DNA of 64,000 nt from Acidimicrobiales bacterium (GTDB taxonomy: Bacteria > Actinomycetota > Acidimicrobiia > Acidimicrobiales > VFJN01). Position 1 is the first letter of the stretch. Each line of letters starts with the position of its first letter. The notes beneath the pieces are model-generated. The model had not been told where the DNA came from and ran no database searches. It worked only from the letters and a program-made list of their open reading frames with translations. Both the position numbers and the translations under genes were made by a program. Positions 49,911-57,638 of the stretch are shown here, piece after piece. The stretch covers positions 48,531-112,530 of the forward strand of contig DATHJB010000216.1 in assembly GCA_035316325.1 (NCBI GenBank), written 5' to 3'.

Positions 49911-50513
49911 ATGGATGTCTTCGAAGCGATGTCGACGACCCGGGCGATGCGGCGGCTCGACGCGGACAGGCCGGTGAGCGACGCCGACGTGCTCACCATC
50001 GTCGAGGCGGCCACCAGGGCGGCGTCCGGGGGCAACAGCCAGCCCGTCCGCTGGATGGTGGTGCGGGACGCCGAGAAGCGCCGCCGCCTGGGGGAGATCT
50101 ACCGGGTGTGCTGGCAGCCGGTCCACGACTTCTACGCCAAAGGGGCGGACGACCCGCGCGTCGCCCGGATGCTGCGCTCGGCCGACCACCTCGGCGAGCA
50201 CATGGGCGAGGCGCCGGTGATCGTCCTGCCGTGCTCCGGGGGCTCGCCGGGCCAGGCGGAGTCGTCCGTGTTCCCGGCGGTGCAGAACCTGTTCCTCGCC
50301 GCCCGGGCGCTCGGCCTCGGCACGACGCTGACCACCGTGCACCGCCAGCGGGAGGCCGAGGTCCGTGCCGTCCTGGGCATCCCGGACGACGTCACCACCT
50401 GGGCGATGATCCCCGTCGGCTACCCGACCGGCCGCTGGGGCGAGGCCGAACGGCGGCCCGTCCGGGAGGTCGCGTACTGGGACACGTGGAAGTCGCCACC
50501 GCTCACACCGTGA
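49911..50513 (+). CDS. Nitroreductase family protein
   Basis: A 200-residue FMN-dependent nitroreductase. It opens with DVFEAMSTTRAMRRLDADRPVSD (the family R-x-x-R FMN site), has ATRAASGGNSQPVRWMVV, and a C-terminal GLGTTLTTVHRQREAEVRAVLGIP with the flavin-binding GLG motif. These enzymes reduce nitro compounds or quinones with NAD(P)H. AGGAAGGA at 49896-49903 sets the ATG at 49911. It is adjacent to the manganese locus without functional link and converges on the protease-nuclease gene, one base between stops. Confidence 0.88.
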   Translation: MDVFEAMSTTRAMRRLDADRPVSDADVLTIVEAATRAASGGNSQPVRWMVVRDAEKRRRLGEIYRVCWQPVHDFYAKGADDPRVARMLRSADHLGEHMGEAPVIVLPCSGGSPGQAESSVFPAVQNLFLAARALGLGTTLTTVHRQREAEVRAVLGIPDDVTTWAMIPVGYPTGRWGEAERRPVREVAYWDTWKSPPLTP

Positions 50514-50514
50514 A

Positions 50515-52452
50515 TCACAGCTGGATGTCGGCGTAGGTGGTGATGCGGTGGGCGGCCTCGGCGCCGACCGCGGGCTGGTCGGGTCGGGCGATGGTGTCGG
50601 CGTCGCGCACCGCCGAGCCGAAGTCGAGCCCGGTGCGGGACTCGATCACGGGGATCGCCACCCGCCAGTGCTGCACGTCGACCGCGGGGAGGTCCTTGGG
50701 CAGGCCGACGAACCGGCGGGTCTCGTCGAGGAGCGCCAGCTGGTCGACCACCATGCCGACGGCCCGCAGCTCCGCCGCCCCCTCCCACACCACGATCTTC
50801 CAGAACGACGAGGGGATCTGCACGTCGTCGGCCCAGCGGTCGATCGTGTCGTCGAACAGCGGGCCCTGGAACACGCACAGCCGCTCGTCACGCCCGGTGG
50901 CCAGCACGCCGTTCTCCAGCACGTACCGCTCGATGCCCTGCCAGTAGCGGGCGGTCTGGTTGAACCGGAAGTGCTGGGGCGAGCAGTTGGTGAAGTGGAA
51001 CGTGTCGGCGTTGGCCCGCTCGGCGTCCGCCTCGGTGCCCCACGTCGGGTCGGTGCGCCGGGTGAGGTGGCCGCGGTCGAACAGGTGCGACCACTCCGAG
51101 TAGAAGGTCTGGTCGAGGAAGTAGCTGTTGCTGACCCGGTTGTCCTTGAACCAGGTGTCGCCCTCGGACCCCACCTGGCCGGTGGCCCGGTCGACGGCCA
51201 GGTAGGTGGGCCCGTCGATGTTGGTGGCGGTGAAGATCGCCAGGCGGGTGGCCTTGTTCAGCTTCAGGCTGAAGTGCTCGTAGCGCAGCTCGCCGCCGGC
51301 GGCGTCGGGCAGGTCGGCGCGCAGCGGGGCCAGTTGGACCGCGAGCGCGTCGGTGACGACGGCCGGCAGGGGCACCTGGCGATCGTCGATGAAGCCGGGG
51401 TCGTAGCCCTCGCGGTTGGTGTAGTCCTGGTCGACCTTCACGGCCTCGGGGCCGCGGCTGAGGACCTTGGGGCGTGGGGCCGACAGCACGGGGACACCAC
51501 CGGTCGCCCCGGCCAGCGACAGCGCCGACGCCCCCAGCACCTCGGTGAGCAGCTCGCGCGCCGTCGGGCTCAGGTCGTCGCGGTCGAGCCGGGCCGCCAG
51601 GTCGCGGTGGATGGCGCTGATGCGGATGCCCTCGTTGACGGTGACGGGGAAGGGTTTGCCCTCGTCGTCGTCGGTGTCGAGGTGCGGCTGGCCCCAGTGG
51701 TGGAGGGCGACGACCTCCCAGTCGTCGTTGAACACCGGCGAACCCGAGGAGCCCTCGTCGGTGTCGGTCTCGTAGAGCAGAGTGGCGTCGGTGCGGAAGG
51801 CCAGGAAGTTGTTGCGGACCGCGACCATCTTCGGCCAGCCCCGGGGGTGCTGCACGATGTTGACGGGCATGCCGATCACGTGCTTGTCCGGCCGGTCCGA
51901 CAGGGGGCAGAACCCCAGGTCGGCCAGCATCGCCTCGCCCGACGTGCGGGCCCCGACGGCGATCAGCGCGTAGTCGAGCGCGTCGTCGTCGGAGAATAGG
52001 GCCAGCGCCTCGGGCGCCAGCAGGTAGGTGGTCACCGGGCGAGGCCGGCCGGTCTCGTCGAGCTCCCGGTCGAACGCCACGACCGCGCCCGTCGCCGTGT
52101 CGGCATCCCCGATCACGTGGGCGTTGGTGAGGAACACCCGGGGGCTGACCAGGAAGCCCGATCCCATGGTGGCGCTGGTCGGCGTGGTGACCTCCACGTA
52201 CCCGACGGCCCGGCGCACCCGCGACCCCAGCGGCAGGAACCGCACCGCCTGCAGCTCGCTGGTGTCGCCCTGGATCGCCTCGGCCCCGGCCGGTGCCGCC
52301 GTGGCCACGTGCCGCTGGACGTAGCCGGCGAGCCGTTCGGTGTCGGGCTCCGCTTCCATCCACCGGCCCGTCCGGACCAGCTCCCGCACCCGTCCCCGGG
52401 CTGCCGCCGTCGCGTCCAACAGCCCCGACTCCGTCGCTTCCGCCTCACGCAC
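50515..52452 (-). CDS. Trypsin-like protease fused to DNA/RNA non-specific endonuclease
   Basis: A 645-residue cytoplasmic fusion with no signal peptide. A trypsin-like domain (about residues 85-265) shows the triad His112 (LTNAHVIG), Asp160 (DDALDYALI) and Ser236 (EGSSGSP). A linker follows, then a NUC-type endonuclease (about 380-620) with the catalytic D-R-G-H (459-462, FDRGHLTRR) and NADTFHFTNCSPQH supplying the metal-coordinating Asn. The nuclease attacks DNA and RNA without sequence preference. The start at GTG 52452 is supported by GGAGGAG. A protease in cis to a toxic nuclease suggests proteolytic activation. Confidence 0.85.
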   Translation of the reverse strand: MREAEATESGLLDATAAARGRVRELVRTGRWMEAEPDTERLAGYVQRHVATAAPAGAEAIQGDTSELQAVRFLPLGSRVRRAVGYVEVTTPTSATMGSGFLVSPRVFLTNAHVIGDADTATGAVVAFDRELDETGRPRPVTTYLLAPEALALFSDDDALDYALIAVGARTSGEAMLADLGFCPLSDRPDKHVIGMPVNIVQHPRGWPKMVAVRNNFLAFRTDATLLYETDTDEGSSGSPVFNDDWEVVALHHWGQPHLDTDDDEGKPFPVTVNEGIRISAIHRDLAARLDRDDLSPTARELLTEVLGASALSLAGATGGVPVLSAPRPKVLSRGPEAVKVDQDYTNREGYDPGFIDDRQVPLPAVVTDALAVQLAPLRADLPDAAGGELRYEHFSLKLNKATRLAIFTATNIDGPTYLAVDRATGQVGSEGDTWFKDNRVSNSYFLDQTFYSEWSHLFDRGHLTRRTDPTWGTEADAERANADTFHFTNCSPQHFRFNQTARYWQGIERYVLENGVLATGRDERLCVFQGPLFDDTIDRWADDVQIPSSFWKIVVWEGAAELRAVGMVVDQLALLDETRRFVGLPKDLPAVDVQHWRVAIPVIESRTGLDFGSAVRDADTIARPDQPAVGAEAAHRITTYADIQL

Positions 52453-52513
52453 GCCCCACTCCTCCCGCCTGTTCCGCCCTCCAATTCTGCCAGGTGCGCC
52501 GTAGGGTTTCCGG

Positions 52514-53158
52514 ATGGACGGGCTCCTTGTCGACAAGCCGCAGCTGCGGGGGTGGCTGCACCAGATCGCGTTCTTCGCGTCGCTACCGGCGGGTCTGACG
52601 CTGGTCGGGCTGGCCCGCGGCGTGGAGGCCCGGGTGGCGGCCACGTTGTTCGCCGTGACGCTCACCGCGCTGTTCGGGGTGAGCGCCGCCTACCACCGCG
52701 GCGATTGGTCCGACCGGGCCCGGCGCATCATGAAGCACCTCGACCACTCGATGATCTTCGTGTTCATCGCCGGCTCGTACACGCCGATCACCCTGCTGGC
52801 GCTGCGACCCGCCTGGGGCATCACGCTGCTGGCCCTGGCCTGGACGGGCGCCGCCGCCGGCGTGCTCGTGACCGTGCTGCGCCTCGAGCGTTGGCACGGC
52901 GTGGGCTTCGCCATGTACCTGGTTCTCGGCTGGCTGGCGGTCGTCGCCGCTCCGCAGCTGGCGCACGCCCTGTCCCGGGCCGAGCTGTCCCTGCTGGTGG
53001 CGGGCGGCCTGCTCTACACCGTCGGGGCGGTGGTGCTCGCCCGCAAGCGTCCCGACCCGAGCCCCCGGGTGTTCGGCTACCACGAGGTCTGGCACACGTT
53101 CGTGGTCGGCGCCAGCGCCTGCCACTTCGCGCTGGTGCTGCTGCTCGTCCACCCCTGA
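52514..53158 (+). CDS. Haemolysin III / PAQR family membrane protein
   Basis: A 214-residue protein with seven predicted membrane helices. The signature S-A-A-Y-H-R (residues 57-62), KHLDHSMIFVFIAGSYTPI and FGYHEVWHTFVVGASACHF supply the conserved Ser, His and Asp residues that bind zinc in PAQR hydrolases. The family includes YqfA and haemolysin III homologues with proposed ceramidase-like or hydrolase roles in the membrane. It is divergent from the protease-nuclease gene (61-bp gap). Confidence 0.85.
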   Translation: MDGLLVDKPQLRGWLHQIAFFASLPAGLTLVGLARGVEARVAATLFAVTLTALFGVSAAYHRGDWSDRARRIMKHLDHSMIFVFIAGSYTPITLLALRPAWGITLLALAWTGAAAGVLVTVLRLERWHGVGFAMYLVLGWLAVVAAPQLAHALSRAELSLLVAGGLLYTVGAVVLARKRPDPSPRVFGYHEVWHTFVVGASACHFALVLLLVHP

Positions 53159-53190
53159 GGCGCTGGCCGGCGAGTGTCAAGGGGTGCCGG

Positions 53191-53289
53191 CCGAGTCGTT
53201 CGTGGTCGTTCGGATGCTCTCGAGTCGTCTGTGATCGGTCTCCGACGACGAACGACTCGACCGTGGATCGGCGACTACAGATGACTCGG
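53191..53289. repeat. 99-bp nested double-hairpin repeat, copy A
   Basis: Outer arms CCGAGTCGTTCGTGGTCG (53191-53208) and CGACTACAGATGACTCGG (53272-53289), inner arms CGAGTCGTCTGTGATCGG (53221-53238) and CCGACGACGAACGACTCG (53242-53259). All four arms are variants of one 16-18 bp sequence in alternating orientation. It lies between two convergent genes; the copy at 57528 has identical geometry. Confidence 0.8.
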
Positions 53290-53327
53290 GGCAGGATCGG
53301 TCAACGCCGCCGTCGCCCTCACGGGCA

Positions 53328-54176
53328 CTACGGGGCGAGGGCGGTGGCGACCAGGGCGTCGGTGCGGCGGCGGAGCTCGGCGCGGGCGGTGGGGTCGTAG
53401 GCCTGCTCGTGGGCGCGGGCGTCGCGGGTGCCGTCGAAGAAGCGGCCGGTGACGTGGTCGAGCTCGGGCGACGTGACCAGCCGCAGCGTGGCGGCGAGGC
53501 CCTCGGCCACCGTGCTCAGCGGCCGCCCGCCGGTCTCACGGACCATGGCGGTGTCCATGAAGGTGGCCGGGTGCAGGGCGTTCACGGTGACGTCGACGCC
53601 CTGGTCGGCCAGCTCGTCGGCCAGGTCGAACGTCGACATGACCTGGGCGAGCTTGCTGCGGCGGTAGGCGACGATGCCCTCGTAGTCCCGGGTGGTGAGC
53701 AGGTCGTCGAAGTCGAGCGCCGCCTGGCCGATGGAGGCCACGTTGACGATCCGGGATGGGGCGCTGCCGACGAGCCGGGGCAGCAGCCGGCGGGTGAGGT
53801 GGTATCCCGCCAGGTAGTTGACGGCGAAGCGCAGCTCGACGCCCTGGGCGCTCACCTCGCGGCCGGCGCCCGGGGGCCCGAAGCCGACGCCGGCGTTGCT
53901 GACGAGGACGTCGATCCGGTCGAGGCGGTCGGTCAGCTCGTCGGCCAGGCGGTCGACCTGGCGCAGGTCGGCGAGGTCGGCCTGCACGGTGACGACACGG
54001 TCGTCGTCGTCGCCGTTGCCGTCGGCCAACTCCTTGCGCAGGCTCTCCAACTTGCCGGGATCACGACCGTGGACGACGAGCCTCGCGCCCAGGCGGGCCA
54101 GCGCCCCGGCCAGCTCCCGGCCCAGCCCGCTGGTGGCACCGGTGATGACGACGGTCTGCTCGGTGACGGGACGCAC
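53328..54176 (-). CDS. SDR family oxidoreductase
   Basis: A 282-residue short-chain dehydrogenase. It has GATSGLGRE (cofactor motif), D-L-A-D-L-x-x-V, the NAG motif (VSNAGVG), and Y-R-R-S-K (residues about 165-169, catalytic Tyr/Lys). It resembles the retinol dehydrogenase/WWOX-like NADP-dependent branch. The substrate is unknown. It converges on the 99-bp repeat on one side and is divergent from an alpha/beta hydrolase 61 bp away. Confidence 0.88.
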   Translation of the reverse strand: MRPVTEQTVVITGATSGLGRELAGALARLGARLVVHGRDPGKLESLRKELADGNGDDDDRVVTVQADLADLRQVDRLADELTDRLDRIDVLVSNAGVGFGPPGAGREVSAQGVELRFAVNYLAGYHLTRRLLPRLVGSAPSRIVNVASIGQAALDFDDLLTTRDYEGIVAYRRSKLAQVMSTFDLADELADQGVDVTVNALHPATFMDTAMVRETGGRPLSTVAEGLAATLRLVTSPELDHVTGRFFDGTRDARAHEQAYDPTARAELRRRTDALVATALAP

Positions 54177-54237
54177 CCACTCACGCTACGGGCGCCGGGC
54201 TCACGTGCCCGGATTCGGGGGCCGTAGGGTGGCCGGC

Positions 54238-55182
54238 ATGAGCGCTGTCGACCGGGTGGGGTACGACGAGTTCGGGATGCTCCACGAGAACGCCTCCGAG
54301 GTGGGCCTGGTGCTCGACCGGCTGCCGCACGTCGAGCGGGTGTGGGTCGACGTGGGCGACGGCCGGGAGCTGAGCGCCCTCGTGTGGGGCGACGGCCCGC
54401 CGGAGCTGGTGCTCCTGCACGGCGGGGCGCAGAACGCCCACACGTGGGACACGGTGTGCCTGGCGCTGGGCGACCGGAGCATCGTGGCGATCGACCTGCC
54501 GGGCCACGGCCACTCCGCCGACATCCAGGAGGGCGCCGGCACGCCGCCGGGCGCGGCGGCCGACGTCGCCGCGGCGCTGCGGAGCCTGGTGGGCGACACC
54601 GACGGTGCGCGGCTCCGGGCGGTCGTGGGGATGTCGCTCGGCGGCCTCGTGTCGATCGCCCTGGCCGGGCTCGATCCCGAGCTGGTGCCGGCGTTGCTGC
54701 TGGTCGACATCCTGCCGGGGATCAAGGCGGAGCACGGCCGGCACATCGCCGACTTCGTCGCCGGCCCACCCAGCTTCCCCAGCTTCGACGAGCTGCTGGC
54801 CCGCACGGTGGAGCACAACCCCCACCGGACGGTCAGCTCGCTGCGGCGGGGGATCCTCCACAACGCGGCCCAGCAGCCCGACGGCAGCTGGGCGTGGCGC
54901 CACACCCGGGGCAACGGCGGCCTGGCCGGCCGGGTCACCCGTGACGTCGGCCCGGACGATCGGCTCTACGAGAGCCTCTGGTCGACGCTGGAGTCGCTGC
55001 CGGGGCCGGTGCTGCTGGCCCGGGGCCTGCGCGCCGACTCGGTCCTCCGCGACGAGGACGTCGCCGAGCTGCACCGCCGCGTCCCCCCCGCGACGGTCGT
55101 CCCGTTCCCCGACGCCGGGCACAGCCTCCAGGGCGACACCCCGCTCGCCCTCGCCGCCACCATCACCGACTTCATCTCCTGA
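54238..55182 (+). CDS. Alpha/beta hydrolase family protein
   Basis: A 314-residue hydrolase. LVLLHGGAQNAHTWD is the oxyanion loop, the nucleophile elbow is V-G-M-S-L-G-G, ALLLVDILPG follows the sheet, and the C-terminal FPDAGHSLQGDTP supplies the catalytic His; the acid is probably in the AGLRADSVL/R-D-E-D region. A C-C hydrolase, epoxide hydrolase or esterase is possible. It starts at the ATG at 54238; an upstream in-frame extension has no coding support. Confidence 0.88.
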   Translation: MSAVDRVGYDEFGMLHENASEVGLVLDRLPHVERVWVDVGDGRELSALVWGDGPPELVLLHGGAQNAHTWDTVCLALGDRSIVAIDLPGHGHSADIQEGAGTPPGAAADVAAALRSLVGDTDGARLRAVVGMSLGGLVSIALAGLDPELVPALLLVDILPGIKAEHGRHIADFVAGPPSFPSFDELLARTVEHNPHRTVSSLRRGILHNAAQQPDGSWAWRHTRGNGGLAGRVTRDVGPDDRLYESLWSTLESLPGPVLLARGLRADSVLRDEDVAELHRRVPPATVVPFPDAGHSLQGDTPLALAATITDFIS

Positions 55183-55278
55183 GGGCGCCATGACCCGGCC
55201 GGCGCGCACGGACACCGTGGGCCGGGCGCGGTAGCGTCCTGAGGTTCAGAGGTCGACCCATCGCAGGAGCCCGCGACC

Positions 55279-56319
55279 GTGACCGACCCGCGCTACACCG
55301 ACGCCCCCGCCCCGGCTCCCTGGTACGACGACCAGGGCTACGCCGCGCCGCGCACCAACGGCTTCGCCGCCGATGTCGAGCGCCTGATCGCCAACCTCGA
55401 GCGGGTGGTGCGGGGCAAGACCGACGTGCTGCGGCTGGTGGTGACGTGCCTGCTCGCCGAGGGCCACGTGCTGATCGAGGACGTGCCCGGCACCGGCAAG
55501 ACCACCATCGCCCGGGCGCTGGCGGCGTCGGTCGACGGTGCCTGGATGCGCATCCAGTTCACGCCCGACCTGCTCCCGTCCGACGTGACCGGCTCCGAGG
55601 TCGTCGACCTGGAGACGAAGGAGTTCGTGTTCCGGCAGGGCCCGGTGTTCGCCAACATCGTGCTGGCCGACGAGATCAACCGGGCTTCGCCGAAGACCCA
55701 GTCGGCGCTGCTCGAGGTGATGGAGGAGCACCGGGTCACCTACAACGGGGCCACCTACGCGGTGCCGCGGCCGTTCCTGGTGATCGCCACGCAGAACCCG
55801 GTGGAGATCGGCGGCACCTACCGGCTGCCGGAGGCCCAGCTCGACCGGTTCCTGATGCGGATCGACGTCGGCTACCCGGCCCGTGACGCCGAGGTGGAGA
55901 TCCTCGGCGGGATCCACGACGGCACCGCGGTCGACGCCCTGTCGCCGGTGCTGACCACCGTCCAGCTGCGGGAGATGATCGCCGCGGCGGGGCGGGTGCA
56001 CGTCGACGAGGCGGTCAAGCAGTACATCGTCGACCTGGCCGCGGCCACCCGGCCCTCGCCCGAGCGGCGCGACGGGTTCGCCGTGCAGCTCGGGGTGAGC
56101 CCCCGGGGCAGCGTGGCGCTGCTGCGGGCGGCGCGGGCCGCGGCGCTCACCGAGGAGCGCGACTACGTGCTCCCGGAGGACGTGAAGCGCCTGGCCGTGC
56201 CCGTGCTGGCGCACCGGATCGTCTTGGGTCCCGAGGCGGCGCTCAGCGGGCGCACCCCGGTGGAGCTCATGGGTGAGGTCGTCCGCACGGTGCCCGTGCC
56301 GCGGGTGACCTCGGCCTGA
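55279..56319 (+). CDS. MoxR family AAA+ ATPase
   Basis: A 346-residue AAA+ chaperone-like ATPase. Walker A is DVPGTGKTT, Walker B LADEINRASPKTQSALLEVMEE, and the sensor ATQNPVEIGGTYRLPEAQLDRFLMRI is the MoxR fingerprint. The N-terminal 30 residues are Pro/Ala/Asp-rich and disordered. MoxR proteins activate or assemble metal or other proteins and in this gene order work with DUF58 and transglutaminase-like partners. It begins at GTG 55279; the following gene is 37 bp away. Confidence 0.92.
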   Translation: MTDPRYTDAPAPAPWYDDQGYAAPRTNGFAADVERLIANLERVVRGKTDVLRLVVTCLLAEGHVLIEDVPGTGKTTIARALAASVDGAWMRIQFTPDLLPSDVTGSEVVDLETKEFVFRQGPVFANIVLADEINRASPKTQSALLEVMEEHRVTYNGATYAVPRPFLVIATQNPVEIGGTYRLPEAQLDRFLMRIDVGYPARDAEVEILGGIHDGTAVDALSPVLTTVQLREMIAAAGRVHVDEAVKQYIVDLAAATRPSPERRDGFAVQLGVSPRGSVALLRAARAAALTEERDYVLPEDVKRLAVPVLAHRIVLGPEAALSGRTPVELMGEVVRTVPVPRVTSA

Positions 56320-56356
56320 CGGCTCGGCTCGAGCGGGCGGGTGCGGGCGTGCTGAG

Positions 56357-57526
56357 GTGTTGACACGGCGGGGCCAGGCGTTCCTGGCCGGCGGCGTCGC
56401 CACGTACGTCGCCGGGCTGCTCCTCGGCTACGACCAGCTGCTGGTGCTGGGCGCCGGCGGGGTGGCGACGGTGGTGCTGGGTGCAGCGTGGGTGCTGCGG
56501 TCCCACGGCCTCGACGTCGACCGGGTGGTGGCGCCCGACCGGGTGACCCGGGGACAGCACGGCCACGACGGTGACAGTCCGGTGCGGGCCCACCTGTCGG
56601 TCCACAACCGGCGCCGGGGGCCGTCGCCGGCCGCGCTGGCGGTCGAGCTGGTGAACGGGGAGCCGCAGCCGGTCGCCGTCCTGCGCCTGGAGGGCCACGG
56701 CCACAAGGACCTCACGTACGCGGTGCCCAACGACCGGCGGGGCGTGTTCGACGTCGGGCCGGTGGAGATCACCCGGGCCGACCCGCTGGCCCTGTGGCGG
56801 ACGGTGCAGCGGGCGGGCGAGGTGCACCGGCTATGGGTGCACCCCCGCCAGCACGTGCTCACGCTGCGGGCCGGGCAGGCGCCGAGCCTCGACGGCGACA
56901 TGGGTGACCAGGCGTTCGACGGCAGCGTCACCTTCCACGCCCTGCGCGAGTACGTGCCCGGCGACGACCTGCGGCTGGTCCACTGGCGGTCGTTCGCCCG
57001 CACCGGCCAGCTGCTGGTGCGCGAGAACGTCGACACCGGCATCGCCCAGACGACGATCCTCGTCGACACCCGCCGGTCCGTGCACGACGGCGAGGACGGG
57101 TTCGAGGCGGCGATGGAGGTGGCCGCGTCGATGGCGGTGGCGGCGGCGCACGCGGGGTACGCGGCGCGGCTGGTGTCGACCTGCGGGAAGGCCACGGCGG
57201 CCGGGATGGTGGGTCGGACGCCGACGGCGATCCTCGACGCCCTGGCCGGGCTCGACCTGTCCGTCGAGCGGGACCTGCCGGAGCGGCTGGCGGCGATGAC
57301 ACTGGACCGGGCCAACGACGTGCTGCTGGCGGTCACCGGGCTGGCGTCCTCCGCCGACCTCACCACCCTGGGCGCCATCGCCCGCCAGTACCGCCGCTCG
57401 TCGGTCGTCGTGGTGGGTGCCGCCGCCGACCACCACCCGGTGCCCCCGCCGCTGGCGGGCAAGGTGCTGCGGGCGACGTCCGGCGAGGCCTTCGCTCGGG
57501 CCTGGAACCTGGCGGTCAGCCGGTGA
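56357..57526 (+). CDS. DUF58 domain protein (MoxR operon)
   Basis: A 389-residue membrane protein with two N-terminal helices (residues 9-47), then a Greek-key-like domain, then the DUF58/VWA-like part: VTFHALREYVPGDDLRLVHWRSFARTGQLLVRENV carries the consensus E-Y-x-P-G-D-x-x-R-x-I-x-W. The family accompanies MoxR ATPases in cell-envelope processes. It begins at TTG 56357 (MLTRRGQAF). Its stop is followed immediately by a 99-bp nested hairpin repeat (57528). Confidence 0.85.
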   Translation: MLTRRGQAFLAGGVATYVAGLLLGYDQLLVLGAGGVATVVLGAAWVLRSHGLDVDRVVAPDRVTRGQHGHDGDSPVRAHLSVHNRRRGPSPAALAVELVNGEPQPVAVLRLEGHGHKDLTYAVPNDRRGVFDVGPVEITRADPLALWRTVQRAGEVHRLWVHPRQHVLTLRAGQAPSLDGDMGDQAFDGSVTFHALREYVPGDDLRLVHWRSFARTGQLLVRENVDTGIAQTTILVDTRRSVHDGEDGFEAAMEVAASMAVAAAHAGYAARLVSTCGKATAAGMVGRTPTAILDALAGLDLSVERDLPERLAAMTLDRANDVLLAVTGLASSADLTTLGAIARQYRRSSVVVVGAAADHHPVPPPLAGKVLRATSGEAFARAWNLAVSR

Positions 57527-57527
57527 G

Positions 57528-57626
57528 CCGAGTCTCTTGTGGTCGCTCCGGTGAGCCTGAGTCGTTCGTGGTCGGAGACCGACCGCAAACGACTCGAGCT
57601 CTGGCTGGCGACCACGGACGACTCGG
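57528..57626. repeat. 99-bp nested double-hairpin repeat, copy B
   Basis: Outer arms CCGAGTCTCTTGTGGTCG (57528-57545) and CGACCACGGACGACTCGG (57609-57626), inner arms GAGTCGTTCGTGGTCGG (57559-57575) and CCGACCGCAAACGACTC (57579-57595). Arm positions match copy A (53191-53289) at the same offsets, and both units are 99 bp. It lies between the DUF58 gene and the transglutaminase-like gene within one operon. Confidence 0.8.
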
Positions 57627-57638
57627 GGAGCGGACGCG

